A stretch of DNA of 48,222 nt from Melioribacteraceae bacterium (lineage in GTDB: Bacteria > Bacteroidota > Ignavibacteria > Ignavibacteriales > Melioribacteraceae): contig JANQLA010000250.1 of NCBI GenBank assembly GCA_028280855.1, forward strand, positions 1-48,222, given 5' to 3'. The stretch's first letter is position 1; each line of letters starts with the position of its first letter. Shown here piece after piece: positions 15,923 through 23,961 of this stretch. The position numbers and the translations under genes were made by a program. Below the pieces are notes generated by a model. The model ran no database searches. It was not told the DNA's origin and saw nothing but the letters and a program-made list of their open reading frames with translations.

Positions 15923-18166
15923 TTACAGTTCGTATCTAAGACCAAGATAAGCCATTCGACCGCTTACAGGTCCCCAGACTAACGAAGCATCGAAAGTATC
16001 ACCATTTGGATTTTGCGGATCAACTATTGGTTCATCCTGCCGGAAGTTAAACACGTTTTCAATTCCCAGGTACAGATCGAAGCCGAGCTCAAATCTCTTT
16101 GTCACCTGAGTGTTCACAAGCGAAAAATACGGTGAAGATGTTCTTCTCGGACGAGAGTTGTCAGTAAAAGAAACAGAAGGAACTCGTTTAGTACCGAACC
16201 ATTTGTAAGTGACATCAAATGCCCAACCATTTCCATCATCATATTCTTCGGTACGATATCCTAAGTTAAACAATGCTCTATGTTTAGACGTAAGCGGTTT
16301 GGATTTCCATACACTATTTATTTTCTGCTGCACATCTAAATATCTGTAAGCTGCTCTGGTCTCCACCCGTTCGAATGGTTCAATGTTTAGTTCAGTCTGG
16401 AAACTATTTGAAGTTATTCCATTTGATTCGTCGTAGAAAATAATCTTGTTCTGATCAGTGTCTATATCCGCAATCAATGCATTAACAAACTCAGTACGAT
16501 AAAAGTCAATACTTATAGTGGCTTCACGCCATTCATAGAGGAAGTAATGTGTGATGTTTAATCCAAAATTCCATGCTTCTTCCTGTTGCAAACCATAACC
16601 AAAACTATTGGCAGAGTTTATTTGTAATTCACGCGAGCTAACAAAAATAGAAGAATACTCCATAAAAATATTCGGAGAACGATAGCCTTTGCCGCCCGTT
16701 GCGCGGAATACCCAGTCTTCATCGGAAGCATAGCGCATATGTAAACGCGGCGTAAACATTGTTCCGAAAAAATTATGTTCGTCTAATCTTGTTCCTGCGA
16801 CTACGGAAAAAGTTTCATCGGGCGAGAATGTATATTCAAAGTAAGCTCCGGGAATTCGCTCGATGCGATTATAATCTGTGTTGATATATTCTTCTTCAAA
16901 TTCATCAAACAAGAAACTAAGGCCGGTTCTGAATTTATGGGAATCGTTAAATATGGATGATTGGTAAATCAGGTTTAAGAATACATTGTTGTGAATACCG
17001 GTATAATTTCTTGTACCAAATCCCGATTCATTTTCGAATCTATTAAAAGCCCATTGGAAGCCAATGCTTTTATAGTCACTATTAGGAAAAACATATCCTA
17101 ACTTGCCGTATACTCTAATGTTTTGGTTATCACTATTATATCGGTAAGTATTATTGTGAGAAGATGTATTGACACTGGCAAGAGTTCCACCATCTTTCTT
17201 TCCCTGGTAATACTGAATACCGATTTGAGTTTCCCAATTATCTTCTCCGATTAGTTTCCATTTTTGAAGAATGTTAAAATCGTTATAGCGGGGAAGGTCC
17301 ATAAAATTGTCGTTATTTACATCACTCTCATGTTGTCGTGAACTTACATGCAGCAAAGTGATAGATGACAAATAGTCGCCAAAATTTTTACGATAATTTA
17401 AATTTCCTTCAAACCTTTGATCTAAATTTCCATATGCATTAAAAGTGAGATCTTTTTCCAAAGGATCAAACGGCTTTACCATTCCCACATCTATTTGTCC
17501 GGTCATTGATTCGAAACCATTAACGACGGAGCCAATTCCTTTATTGACATTAATTGACTTAATCCATGTACCCGGTAAAAAAGTTAAACCGATGTTTGAG
17601 CTAAGTCCGCGAAGGTATGGAATTGCTTCAAGCGATTTCTGAGTGTAGATACCAGAGAGACCGAGCATTTCGATCTGTTTTATACCTGTAATCGCATCGG
17701 TAACTGATACATCGACAGAGGGGTTCGTTTCGAAACTTTCCGACAGATCGCAGCATGCGGCTTTTTGCAATTCGCGCTTGGTAATTACTTGGCTGTTTTC
17801 TATTCCTTTATAATCAAGCACAAGTGAACTTTGAGTACCAACTACTTCAACATCTTTAACTGTTGTCGATGAACTGCGCAACACTACTTCAAGAAAATCC
17901 TGGTCCAGGATTTGAATTGTGTCAGTAACGAAACCAACATAGCTAACGATAAGCGTATTGGACTCTTTGCTAACAGCTAATTCGAAGTTACCGCTTGCAT
18001 CGGATGTAGTTCCGTTTGATGTACCTGCAAAAATTATATTAGCGCCGGGCAGCGGCCGTTGCTTACTGTTGCTTTCTTTTCCGTAAACTCTGCCTTTTAC
18101 CCTTTCATTACCAAAGGCGGAAATAGAAAAAGCAAGTAAAGTAAAGAGCATAATTATTCTTTTCAT
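15923..18166 (-). CDS. TonB-dependent receptor, metal-locus type
   Basis: A 747-residue outer-membrane receptor. After the signal peptide comes a carboxypeptidase-like regulatory domain (about 23-97: VKGRVYG ... PLPGANIIFAGTSNGTTSDASGNF), then a plug (about 105-235), then a 22-strand barrel ending GRMAYLGLRYEL with a terminal aromatic-x-hydrophobic pattern. The plug contains adjacent cysteines (KAACCDLSE, Cys138-Cys139), characteristic of receptors I associate with metal loci in Bacteroidota. It is followed upstream by an HMA protein and a Cys-rich exported protein on the same strand, suggesting a copper or other soft-metal substrate. An AAAGGA ribosome site precedes the ATG. Confidence 0.9.
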   Translation of the reverse strand: MKRIIMLFTLLAFSISAFGNERVKGRVYGKESNSKQRPLPGANIIFAGTSNGTTSDASGNFELAVSKESNTLIVSYVGFVTDTIQILDQDFLEVVLRSSSTTVKDVEVVGTQSSLVLDYKGIENSQVITKRELQKAACCDLSESFETNPSVDVSVTDAITGIKQIEMLGLSGIYTQKSLEAIPYLRGLSSNIGLTFLPGTWIKSINVNKGIGSVVNGFESMTGQIDVGMVKPFDPLEKDLTFNAYGNLDQRFEGNLNYRKNFGDYLSSITLLHVSSRQHESDVNNDNFMDLPRYNDFNILQKWKLIGEDNWETQIGIQYYQGKKDGGTLASVNTSSHNNTYRYNSDNQNIRVYGKLGYVFPNSDYKSIGFQWAFNRFENESGFGTRNYTGIHNNVFLNLIYQSSIFNDSHKFRTGLSFLFDEFEEEYINTDYNRIERIPGAYFEYTFSPDETFSVVAGTRLDEHNFFGTMFTPRLHMRYASDEDWVFRATGGKGYRSPNIFMEYSSIFVSSRELQINSANSFGYGLQQEEAWNFGLNITHYFLYEWREATISIDFYRTEFVNALIADIDTDQNKIIFYDESNGITSNSFQTELNIEPFERVETRAAYRYLDVQQKINSVWKSKPLTSKHRALFNLGYRTEEYDDGNGWAFDVTYKWFGTKRVPSVSFTDNSRPRRTSSPYFSLVNTQVTKRFELGFDLYLGIENVFNFRQDEPIVDPQNPNGDTFDASLVWGPVSGRMAYLGLRYEL

Positions 18167-18200
18167 TTTCTTTATTCCTTTCAGAAACCGTTTAGGTCAA

Positions 18201-18545
18201 TCAGTGTGTATTGGGATTATCGCGATATAAACAACACCCCGGAAGGGTCGCATAAACGGAATCCGGTGCGCTAAATTCTTCAGAATCATGACCAACCGCC
18301 GCAATTCGTTGCTTTAGCGAATCGACAGTAATTGATGAAGAAAATGCGACGCGTAACTTTTTTGACTTTTTATTCCACTTTACAAACTTTACTTCATCAA
18401 TGTCGAGCGCAGATTCTATCCTCTCTTTGCATTCATCGCAGTTGCCGTATACTTTGAAATTATCTTCTTTAATTTCATCTTGCTGCGCTATAAGAAATGA
18501 AGATACCAGTACCGCCAAAAAAATTAGGATTGCTTTTGATTTCAT
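18201..18545 (-). CDS. exported HMA-domain metal-binding protein
   Basis: A 114-residue protein with a signal peptide (MKSKAILIFLAVLVSSFLIAQ) followed by one HMA-like domain: FKVYGNCDECKERIESAL carries the CxxC metal site, and VKFVKWNKKSKKLRVAFSS and SLKQRIAAVGHDSE complete the ferredoxin-like fold. The C-terminal tail ends in LPGCCLYRD, adding a vicinal cysteine pair typical of this exported HMA subgroup. The start at 18545 is chosen because GGAG lies six bases upstream; an in-frame ATG four codons earlier overlaps that site. It probably hands Cu(I) or a similar ion to or from the receptor 34 bases downstream. Confidence 0.85.
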   Translation of the reverse strand: MKSKAILIFLAVLVSSFLIAQQDEIKEDNFKVYGNCDECKERIESALDIDEVKFVKWNKKSKKLRVAFSSSITVDSLKQRIAAVGHDSEEFSAPDSVYATLPGCCLYRDNPNTH

Positions 18546-18669
18546 TTTATACTCCATGGATAAATTTTAAAAATAGTTTGGATCACCAAGCTCAATTTGA
18601 ACAGGTATTCAGAAATACTGAATGTATTGAAATAAAGTGATCTAAAGTCTTATTAAAAAGAAGTATAAA

Positions 18670-19056
18670 TCAAATCAGGAATGATGAGTATAATAGATAG
18701 GCTTTTTGCTCGTTACTATGTAATTCAAATAAAGAATTGAATTTTTTCTTAATTAACTTATTATTAGAATCGGTGAGTATATCAGATTCGATTAACACAA
18801 CAGTTTCTTGAGTTGTTTTACTTATCGAGTGGATGTTCTGAGAATCATCGATTTTATTTGTAACACTTTGGGTGGTGCAGCAAGCTGTTTCACACATTCC
18901 GCAGCAGCTACATTCGCAGTCCGAATTACTGTTTTGCATTGCTACCATAACTTCTACCGATTTTACCTCTTTACCGCAGAATGTCGCTGAAGTTGTTACA
19001 CCTACTGAAAACAGCAGGTAGATAGTTAATAGAAATATGTTCACTAATTTTTTCAT
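18670..19056 (-). CDS. small exported Cys-rich protein, HYC_CC_PP-like
   Basis: A roughly 128-residue protein with a signal peptide (MKKLVNIFLLTIYLLFSVGVTTS) and a mature part that begins with TFCGKEVKSVEVM and then carries a cluster of eight cysteines (CECSCCGMCETACC). The remainder is charged. It resembles the small HYC_CC_PP family found beside HMA proteins and TonB receptors in Bacteroidota, although that name is a recollection not a search result. A periplasmic soft-metal buffer is a reasonable guess. The start at 19056 is preferred over an ATG seven codons earlier because the signal peptide then begins with MKK; neither has a strong ribosome site. Confidence 0.7.
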   Translation of the reverse strand: MKKLVNIFLLTIYLLFSVGVTTSATFCGKEVKSVEVMVAMQNSNSDCECSCCGMCETACCTTQSVTNKIDDSQNIHSISKTTQETVVLIESDILTDSNNKLIKKKFNSLFELHSNEQKAYLLYSSFLI

Positions 19057-19126
19057 AAAATCACATGTGTTGTCCAAATTTATAAATTGATCGCTATAAT
19101 TTCAATGTAAATACTATTGCATAAAC

Positions 19127-19783
19127 TTATGTTTCGGTTACGAATATTTTCGATGCAAATTGTTTTGTAATCAGGTGCTCCTTTTCGTTGGTTCTTATAA
19201 GAATTGAATCGTCGAACTGATGATGTTTAACAAGCTCAACACTCGTGCCTATATATATTTGCATCCTATTTAATGCTTCAATAAACTCACGTTCCTTGTC
19301 GTAAATACTTTTAACACGATAAGCGCCAACGTCTTTATCGGCCAGCATATCGAATGATTGTTTCTTGTGGATATTTCCGTTTTTATCAGGTATAGGAGCT
19401 CCGTGCGGGTCGACTTTCGGATGGTTTAAATACTCATCGATTTTGTCAATGAGAAAGTCCGAAGTTGAATGTTCGAGATTTTCCGCTTCATCATGTATTT
19501 CTTCCCAGCTAAGGTTCAAAACTTCATGAAGGAACATTTCCCATAATCTGTGCTTACGAATTAGCTGAGTTGCGTTACGTTCTCCTTCAGTGGTCAATAC
19601 AATAGAGTTCCCGGAGTCTTTTGCAACCAGGCCGTCACGGATTAGCTTCTTAATCATGTCGGTAATTGCAGGTTTGCTGACGGAAAGGGTGTCCGCAATT
19701 TCTTTAGATTTTACGGCGCACCTGTTACGTGCGTTAAGTTCGTAAATCGCTTTAATATAATCTTCTTTGCTAATACTGCTCAT
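19127..19783 (-). CDS. DtxR/MntR-family metal-dependent regulator
   Basis: A 218-residue regulator. Residues ~5-60 are the winged helix (EDYIKAIYEL ... KSKEIADTLSVSKPAITDMIKKLIRDGLV). The metal-binding dimer domain follows: RKHRLWEMFLHEVLNLSWEEIHDEAENLEHSTSDFLIDKI, containing the His/Glu ligands of the family, then HPKVDPHGAPIPDKNG. The C-terminal region is short and SH3-like. These proteins repress metal uptake genes when bound to Mn or Fe. It overlaps the thioredoxin-like gene by 14 bases and is the last gene of the receptor-thioredoxin-DtxR operon, so it probably controls its own receptor through the inverted repeat at 22503-22520. Confidence 0.92.
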   Translation of the reverse strand: MSSISKEDYIKAIYELNARNRCAVKSKEIADTLSVSKPAITDMIKKLIRDGLVAKDSGNSIVLTTEGERNATQLIRKHRLWEMFLHEVLNLSWEEIHDEAENLEHSTSDFLIDKIDEYLNHPKVDPHGAPIPDKNGNIHKKQSFDMLADKDVGAYRVKSIYDKEREFIEALNRMQIYIGTSVELVKHHQFDDSILIRTNEKEHLITKQFASKIFVTET

Positions 19784-20222
19784 TAACAGCTTCCATCACT
19801 TTAGTTAGTAAGATGTTCAATTCATCAGTGTTAAGAAAACCATTTACTCGTTTAATTTCAATAAGATTGTCGTTCGTTATTAAAATAGATGGATATGATT
19901 CAACACCAGTCCGGGCTGCAAACTCTTTTGCCGAAAATGTTTTGTCCCGGAGCTTGATGAATGAAAATTTATCGCTTTCATTGATGAGTACCGGGATAAA
20001 GTTTTCGTTTATGAAGTTGTAAACATTTAGCTCCTTGAATGATGATAACTCCATCTGCCTGCACCAATTGCACCAATCGGCTTTGAAAAAGATAAAAAAC
20101 GGTTTCTCTTTTGATGAAAGTTCATAGAGCCCGGTTTTATTAACCCACTTTACCTGCCCGCTGTTAAATTCGACGAACACAAATAATAATAAAAACAGTA
20201 CCAATGATTTCTTAAGCGCCAA
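19770..20222 (-). CDS. exported thioredoxin-like protein
   Basis: A 150-residue protein with an N-terminal hydrophobic segment (residues 7-18) and a thioredoxin fold carrying the redox motif ADWCNWC (Cys51, Cys54) in FFIFFKADWCNWCRQMEL. The cis-proline region is seen at TGVESYPSILIT. The motif resembles DsbD-gamma/DUF255-type thioredoxins more than TlpA. It should act in the periplasm. It overlaps the receptor stop by 11 bases and the DtxR start by 14 bases, so all three genes are translationally coupled, suggesting that reduction of cysteines in the receptor (CQTC) or of a metal carrier is part of the system. Confidence 0.88.
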   Translation of the reverse strand: MALKKSLVLFLLLFVFVEFNSGQVKWVNKTGLYELSSKEKPFFIFFKADWCNWCRQMELSSFKELNVYNFINENFIPVLINESDKFSFIKLRDKTFSAKEFAARTGVESYPSILITNDNLIEIKRVNGFLNTDELNILLTKVMEAVNEQY

Positions 20223-22491
20223 TTTTTATTCCCATAAAAAATGTGCGTGGTTTAGCCGGCCCATATACGTAGTTTGAGTCACGATAGCGGCCAGTGTCAA
20301 AATCGTCCTGATATTGATTAAGGATGTTTTGTACTCCTCCGAAAATTTCCAAACCCGTAGGCACAATTTCCGAACTAAACCTGTAAGACAACTTTAAATT
20401 AGCTTCAAAAAATGTTTCGCTTTCAAACAACTCATCTTTGGTCACGCCGGGCGCACCTGCAACATGTGGAACATACATTGGTCCCGTTATAACCCCGTTC
20501 ATAGACACTCTCACCGGGTCAAACAAATAAATATCCAGCAAATAAAATCCGTAAACATTCGGCGATTTGAAAAATTTCTTCGAACCGTCAACTTGATCCG
20601 ACCAAAAAACTTTATCTTCAAATTCGCTACTCTGAATTGTAACACCGCCTTGAACTTCGAACTTATTATCGTAGTTTGTACGTAATTCAACGGAGCCGCC
20701 CGCAACAAAAGCTTTACCCCCGTTTTTTCTGAGCAGTATTGTGTTTTCAGGTTGTACAGGATCAGCGCCCAGGTCTTCCAAAATAAAAACATTATTCAGA
20801 CTGGTATAAAACGCTTCCAAAGTAAAGCCCCAAATCATGTGTTTGGATGGTTTGTTAAAGTCAAGTGAGGCGCTGTAGCTGGTTGATGTTTCTTTCTTAA
20901 GATTCGGATCGATCTCTATTCGCGATATTCCTCCGCCGGAAAATGCGATGTGTAAATCTGCGTCAAATGCTTGCGGCGCCCTGAAACCTGTTGAAAACGA
21001 AGCTCGTGCCTGAAGCAGGGGAGTAACGTTGTAAATCAGGTTCATTCTCGGGTTAAGCACAAAGTTGTTTAGCTCACTATGGCTATCCCCGCGCACTCCC
21101 AGAAGGAAGCCAAACTGGTCGGACACTTTCCAGTCTAATTGCAGGTAACCTCCAAGCTGCCTAGTTATTTGAGCAAGATAATGGTTGTAGCCGGGTATCT
21201 CATCTTTTACGTCATCGTATGTTCCTTCAACACCAACAGTAATAGTGTTTTCGATGCTTCCTAAAAAACCTTTGTGCGAACGACTGAATTGCGCCCCGGC
21301 AACAATAGTGCTGTTATCTGTAGTTCCGTATGCGTCAACCCCGTCTATGCCTGTGTAATGTTTTCTATCAGTGTGTTGACCGGAGACATAAGTTGAAAAT
21401 GAACTTAGCAAATACGGGAAATCCTGTGTAAAAGTTATACCGCCGCCAAGTACGTTGTGAATCCTGTCTTCAGCCTGATCGGCAAGATGAGCCGGCTGGT
21501 TAAGTTTGTTTCCGCCTCGCCTTTCTTCGTGCAGGCTATGCGCGTCAACTGTTATTTTAGAAAACCGTCCGAGTTTATAAAATGAGTTCAAACCAAATGA
21601 GTTGTTAGATAGCTGCGGGATTTCAGTGAATCCGTCGCTATTAGCGTCATAGCCGCTTCGATTCCTGAAATTTCCGAAGACAGTTATCCCACTGGTAATA
21701 TCGGGATCAACCACCGAAGCGTTTAAGTCAATTGACCTGTCGTTGGCTGTACCGTCAATTATGCTGTTGTCAACAGTTACCGAGTAATAGTTGGTTTGCG
21801 GTTCTCTTGTAATTATGTTTATAGTTCCCCCAACCGCGTTTGCACCGAATAATGCGGATCCGCCGCCGCGTATTACTTCCACCCGGTCGAGCATGTTAGT
21901 AGGAATTTGTTCAAGCCCGTAAAGACCGCTCAACGCGCTGAATATCGGTCGACTGTTTATAAGTATTTGTGTGTACGAGCCGCCGAGACCGTTAAGCCGG
22001 ACTTGCGAGTAGTTGCACGTCTGACAGTCTATTTCCATTCTTACGCCGCTCTGAAAATTTAATCCGTCCAACAGGCTTTTAGAGTTAGTTGATTCAAGAG
22101 CTCTTTCGCCCAGGACGTTAACAATTATCGGCACTTCCGTTCGTTTCTTTTCTGTTCTCGTCCCCGTAACAACAATTGAATTAAACTCAATCGAAATCGG
22201 CTCCATTCCAATTTCAAGTCGAACGTATTCCTTGTCAATTGTAATTTGTTTGGAATAGTTGGAATAACCAATGTAGCCCACTCTTAACCGATATTCCTTT
22301 AATTCAAGATTTTTGATAATGAATTCCCCGGAATCATCGGTTGCTGTTCCAATTAACGTATTTTCAAGGTGAATATTTGCACCGCTAAGCGGCAGGTTTG
22401 TTTCGGTATCAAATAATTTACCGGTAAGAGTAGCCTGCCCATATAAATTTATGCTAAATAATAATAAAGCTATTAGTAGTAATTTTTTCAT
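20212..22491 (-). CDS. TonB-dependent receptor of the DtxR operon
   Basis: A 759-residue outer-membrane receptor with signal peptide, carboxypeptidase-like regulatory domain (about 20-98: LTGKLFDTETNLPLSGANI ...), plug (about 104-235) and barrel. The plug carries SIVVTGTRTEKK, then MEIDCQTCNYSQVRLNGLGG with a CxxC pair (Cys156, Cys159), then GLEQIPTNMLDRVEVIRGGGSALFGANAVGGTINI. The barrel ends in a receptor-like IFGGVQNILNQYQDDFDTGRY region and FFMGIKIG. Cysteines in the plug next to a thioredoxin-like protein suggest redox or metal control. As the first gene of an operon ending in a DtxR regulator it is probably an Fe- or Mn-starvation receptor; substrate not shown. Confidence 0.92.
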   Translation of the reverse strand: MKKLLLIALLLFSINLYGQATLTGKLFDTETNLPLSGANIHLENTLIGTATDDSGEFIIKNLELKEYRLRVGYIGYSNYSKQITIDKEYVRLEIGMEPISIEFNSIVVTGTRTEKKRTEVPIIVNVLGERALESTNSKSLLDGLNFQSGVRMEIDCQTCNYSQVRLNGLGGSYTQILINSRPIFSALSGLYGLEQIPTNMLDRVEVIRGGGSALFGANAVGGTINIITREPQTNYYSVTVDNSIIDGTANDRSIDLNASVVDPDITSGITVFGNFRNRSGYDANSDGFTEIPQLSNNSFGLNSFYKLGRFSKITVDAHSLHEERRGGNKLNQPAHLADQAEDRIHNVLGGGITFTQDFPYLLSSFSTYVSGQHTDRKHYTGIDGVDAYGTTDNSTIVAGAQFSRSHKGFLGSIENTITVGVEGTYDDVKDEIPGYNHYLAQITRQLGGYLQLDWKVSDQFGFLLGVRGDSHSELNNFVLNPRMNLIYNVTPLLQARASFSTGFRAPQAFDADLHIAFSGGGISRIEIDPNLKKETSTSYSASLDFNKPSKHMIWGFTLEAFYTSLNNVFILEDLGADPVQPENTILLRKNGGKAFVAGGSVELRTNYDNKFEVQGGVTIQSSEFEDKVFWSDQVDGSKKFFKSPNVYGFYLLDIYLFDPVRVSMNGVITGPMYVPHVAGAPGVTKDELFESETFFEANLKLSYRFSSEIVPTGLEIFGGVQNILNQYQDDFDTGRYRDSNYVYGPAKPRTFFMGIKIGA

Positions 22492-22502
22492 AGTTTTCTC
22501 TA

Positions 22503-22520
22503 AGTTAAGTATGCTTAACT
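22503..22520. promoter_or_regulatory. inverted repeat, likely DtxR/MntR operator
   Basis: AGTTAAG-TATG-CTTAACT, a perfect 7-bp inverted repeat with a four-base spacer, 12 bases upstream of the receptor start codon. Size and AT-rich palindrome fit DtxR/MntR-type operators, and the operon encodes such a regulator. Binding itself is inferred. Confidence 0.65.
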
Positions 22521-22612
22521 ATAAAGGTAAAGCATAGTTCACTATTAGTCAAGGGAATTTTTACTGAGTGCGCTGGCTTTTATGAAAAACTAATGATGCG
22601 GTAGTTATTTGA

Positions 22613-22694
22613 TTAAACCCAAATTTTTCATTAGAAAAATTTGCCCTTCGGGGTTCGGCAAAATATTTATTTCTAATGAATATTTTGGGTTAAA
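22613..22694. repeat. dispersed inverted-repeat element, copy 1
   Basis: About 82 bases. The left arm (TTAAACCCAAATTTTTCATTAG ending GCCCTTCGG, split here) pairs imperfectly with the right arm (GGCAAAATATTTATTTC through ATTTTGGGTTAAA), giving a ~38-bp imperfect stem. The same arms recur at 33003-33229, where they are separated by extra sequence. No coding content. It looks like a small non-autonomous element or intergenic hairpin repeat. Confidence 0.75.
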
Positions 22695-22825
22695 AATATT
22701 TATCAAACCTTTCGGTCCCTTCGTCTCCGCTCAGGAACCTGATTATATTGAAAATAAATTCCGAGGAAGTAAATTAAACAAACGACATAAAGATAAACAC
22801 CTGAAACGACATTATGCGGACTTCA

Positions 22826-23710
22826 CTACTCTAACTTGAGCGAAGAAATTTTTGTTTTGATTTTGGTTACCTGGCTTTCAAGAGATTCAAGGTCGGCTTG
22901 AAGGGCGAGCAGGTCATTTTCTTGCGGCGGAGCGAGTTGTTCTTTAAGAATGTCCCTCTGGGCTTCGTTCATACTGTTGATGATCACGCCAATGAACAAG
23001 TTCAGCATAATCATAGTACCGAATACAACAAACGAAATAAAATAAATCGTTGCGCCGATAGGTGATGCTGAGGGTTCAGCAGGCGTATCACTGAATTGCT
23101 CGAAGGGCACGCTATCGGAGCCGTAAATATTGGTGTACATTATGTCAGTCCAATCTTCAAGTGTAATAATTCTGAATAGTGATATAACCGCGGTTGGCAG
23201 ATCACCGAAATGAGTTGGATCATTTTTAGACCAGAGAAAAACACCTAGTACTGCATAGACATAAAAATGAAGTCCCAAAAGTAAACTAACATAAGTCATT
23301 GACGGGATGCTTTTCAGTAGTGCGCTTACAAGCAGCTGTAGTTTAGGTACAGCAGTAACAAGGCGCAGGACGCGCAGTATTCTTGCAAGACGCAAAACAG
23401 CCGCAAAATGGTAATCGCCTGGAAGGAAACAAACGACTACAATTGTGAAGTCGAATATGTTCCACGGGTTTTCGAAATATTTATAAAATCTCGACCCGTA
23501 TTGCGCCATCTTTAAAAGCGCTTCAAGAGCAAAAGCGTAAATGATGATTTTATCGAGAATATATAGAATGCTTCCATAGTTCACGATCATATATTTCGAT
23601 GTTTCTAAACCCACAAGTATTGCCGCGAAAGCAATTAAGGCAATAATAGTATTTTGGAACCAGCCGGATTCCACTATATTCTTTATTCGTAGTTGAATTT
23701 TATTTTCCAT
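22826..23710 (-). CDS. voltage-gated cation channel, NaChBac-like, acidic filter
   Basis: A 294-residue single-domain voltage-gated channel with six membrane segments. S4 is AVLRLARILRVLRL, with arginines every third residue (107, 110, 113, 116). The pore helix leads into the filter TLEDWTD (183-189), followed by an acidic/proline-rich extracellular loop, S6 (FFISFVVFGTMIMLNLF region, about 222-245) and a C-terminal predicted coiled coil (about 265-293) that would tetramerise it. Known bacterial sodium channels have TLESWSM-type filters; the extra aspartates here match positions changed to aspartate in the engineered calcium-selective CavAb, so Ca permeability is plausible. No clear ribosome site. 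Confidence 0.9.
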   Translation of the reverse strand: MENKIQLRIKNIVESGWFQNTIIALIAFAAILVGLETSKYMIVNYGSILYILDKIIIYAFALEALLKMAQYGSRFYKYFENPWNIFDFTIVVVCFLPGDYHFAAVLRLARILRVLRLVTAVPKLQLLVSALLKSIPSMTYVSLLLGLHFYVYAVLGVFLWSKNDPTHFGDLPTAVISLFRIITLEDWTDIMYTNIYGSDSVPFEQFSDTPAEPSASPIGATIYFISFVVFGTMIMLNLFIGVIINSMNEAQRDILKEQLAPPQENDLLALQADLESLESQVTKIKTKISSLKLE

Positions 23711-23877
23711 CTAAAACAGCCAAAAAAAATAATTAGTAAATGAAATGGTTTAAAGAAATGCTGATAAAGCAATATATCAAAAATGAAAAAACAGGTCATA
23801 AAGTTCAATTTGAAGATAGTTTAATCTGTGGTAGAGTTTTTCTCATGATAATATGATAAAATAGAATTAACCAGGTA

Positions 23878-23898
23878 GTCACGGTCGCACTGTGACCG
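23878..23898. repeat. REP-like hairpin
   Basis: GTCACGGTCGCACTGTGACCG can fold in two overlapping ways (CGGTC/GACCG or GTCAC/GTGAC). It lies in the gap between the channel and the next lipoprotein, without a T-run, so it is more likely a dispersed palindrome than a terminator. Confidence 0.45.
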
Positions 23899-23961
23899 GA
23901 TTAAACTAATTACTCGCTTAAAGTGCAATAGTGCGATCATAGCGTTCGGTAAGAATAGAAT

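Noticed and set aside
22613..22839. Coding frame over the repeat element
   Set aside because: The frame simply reads through the inverted repeat arms and has no family resemblance.
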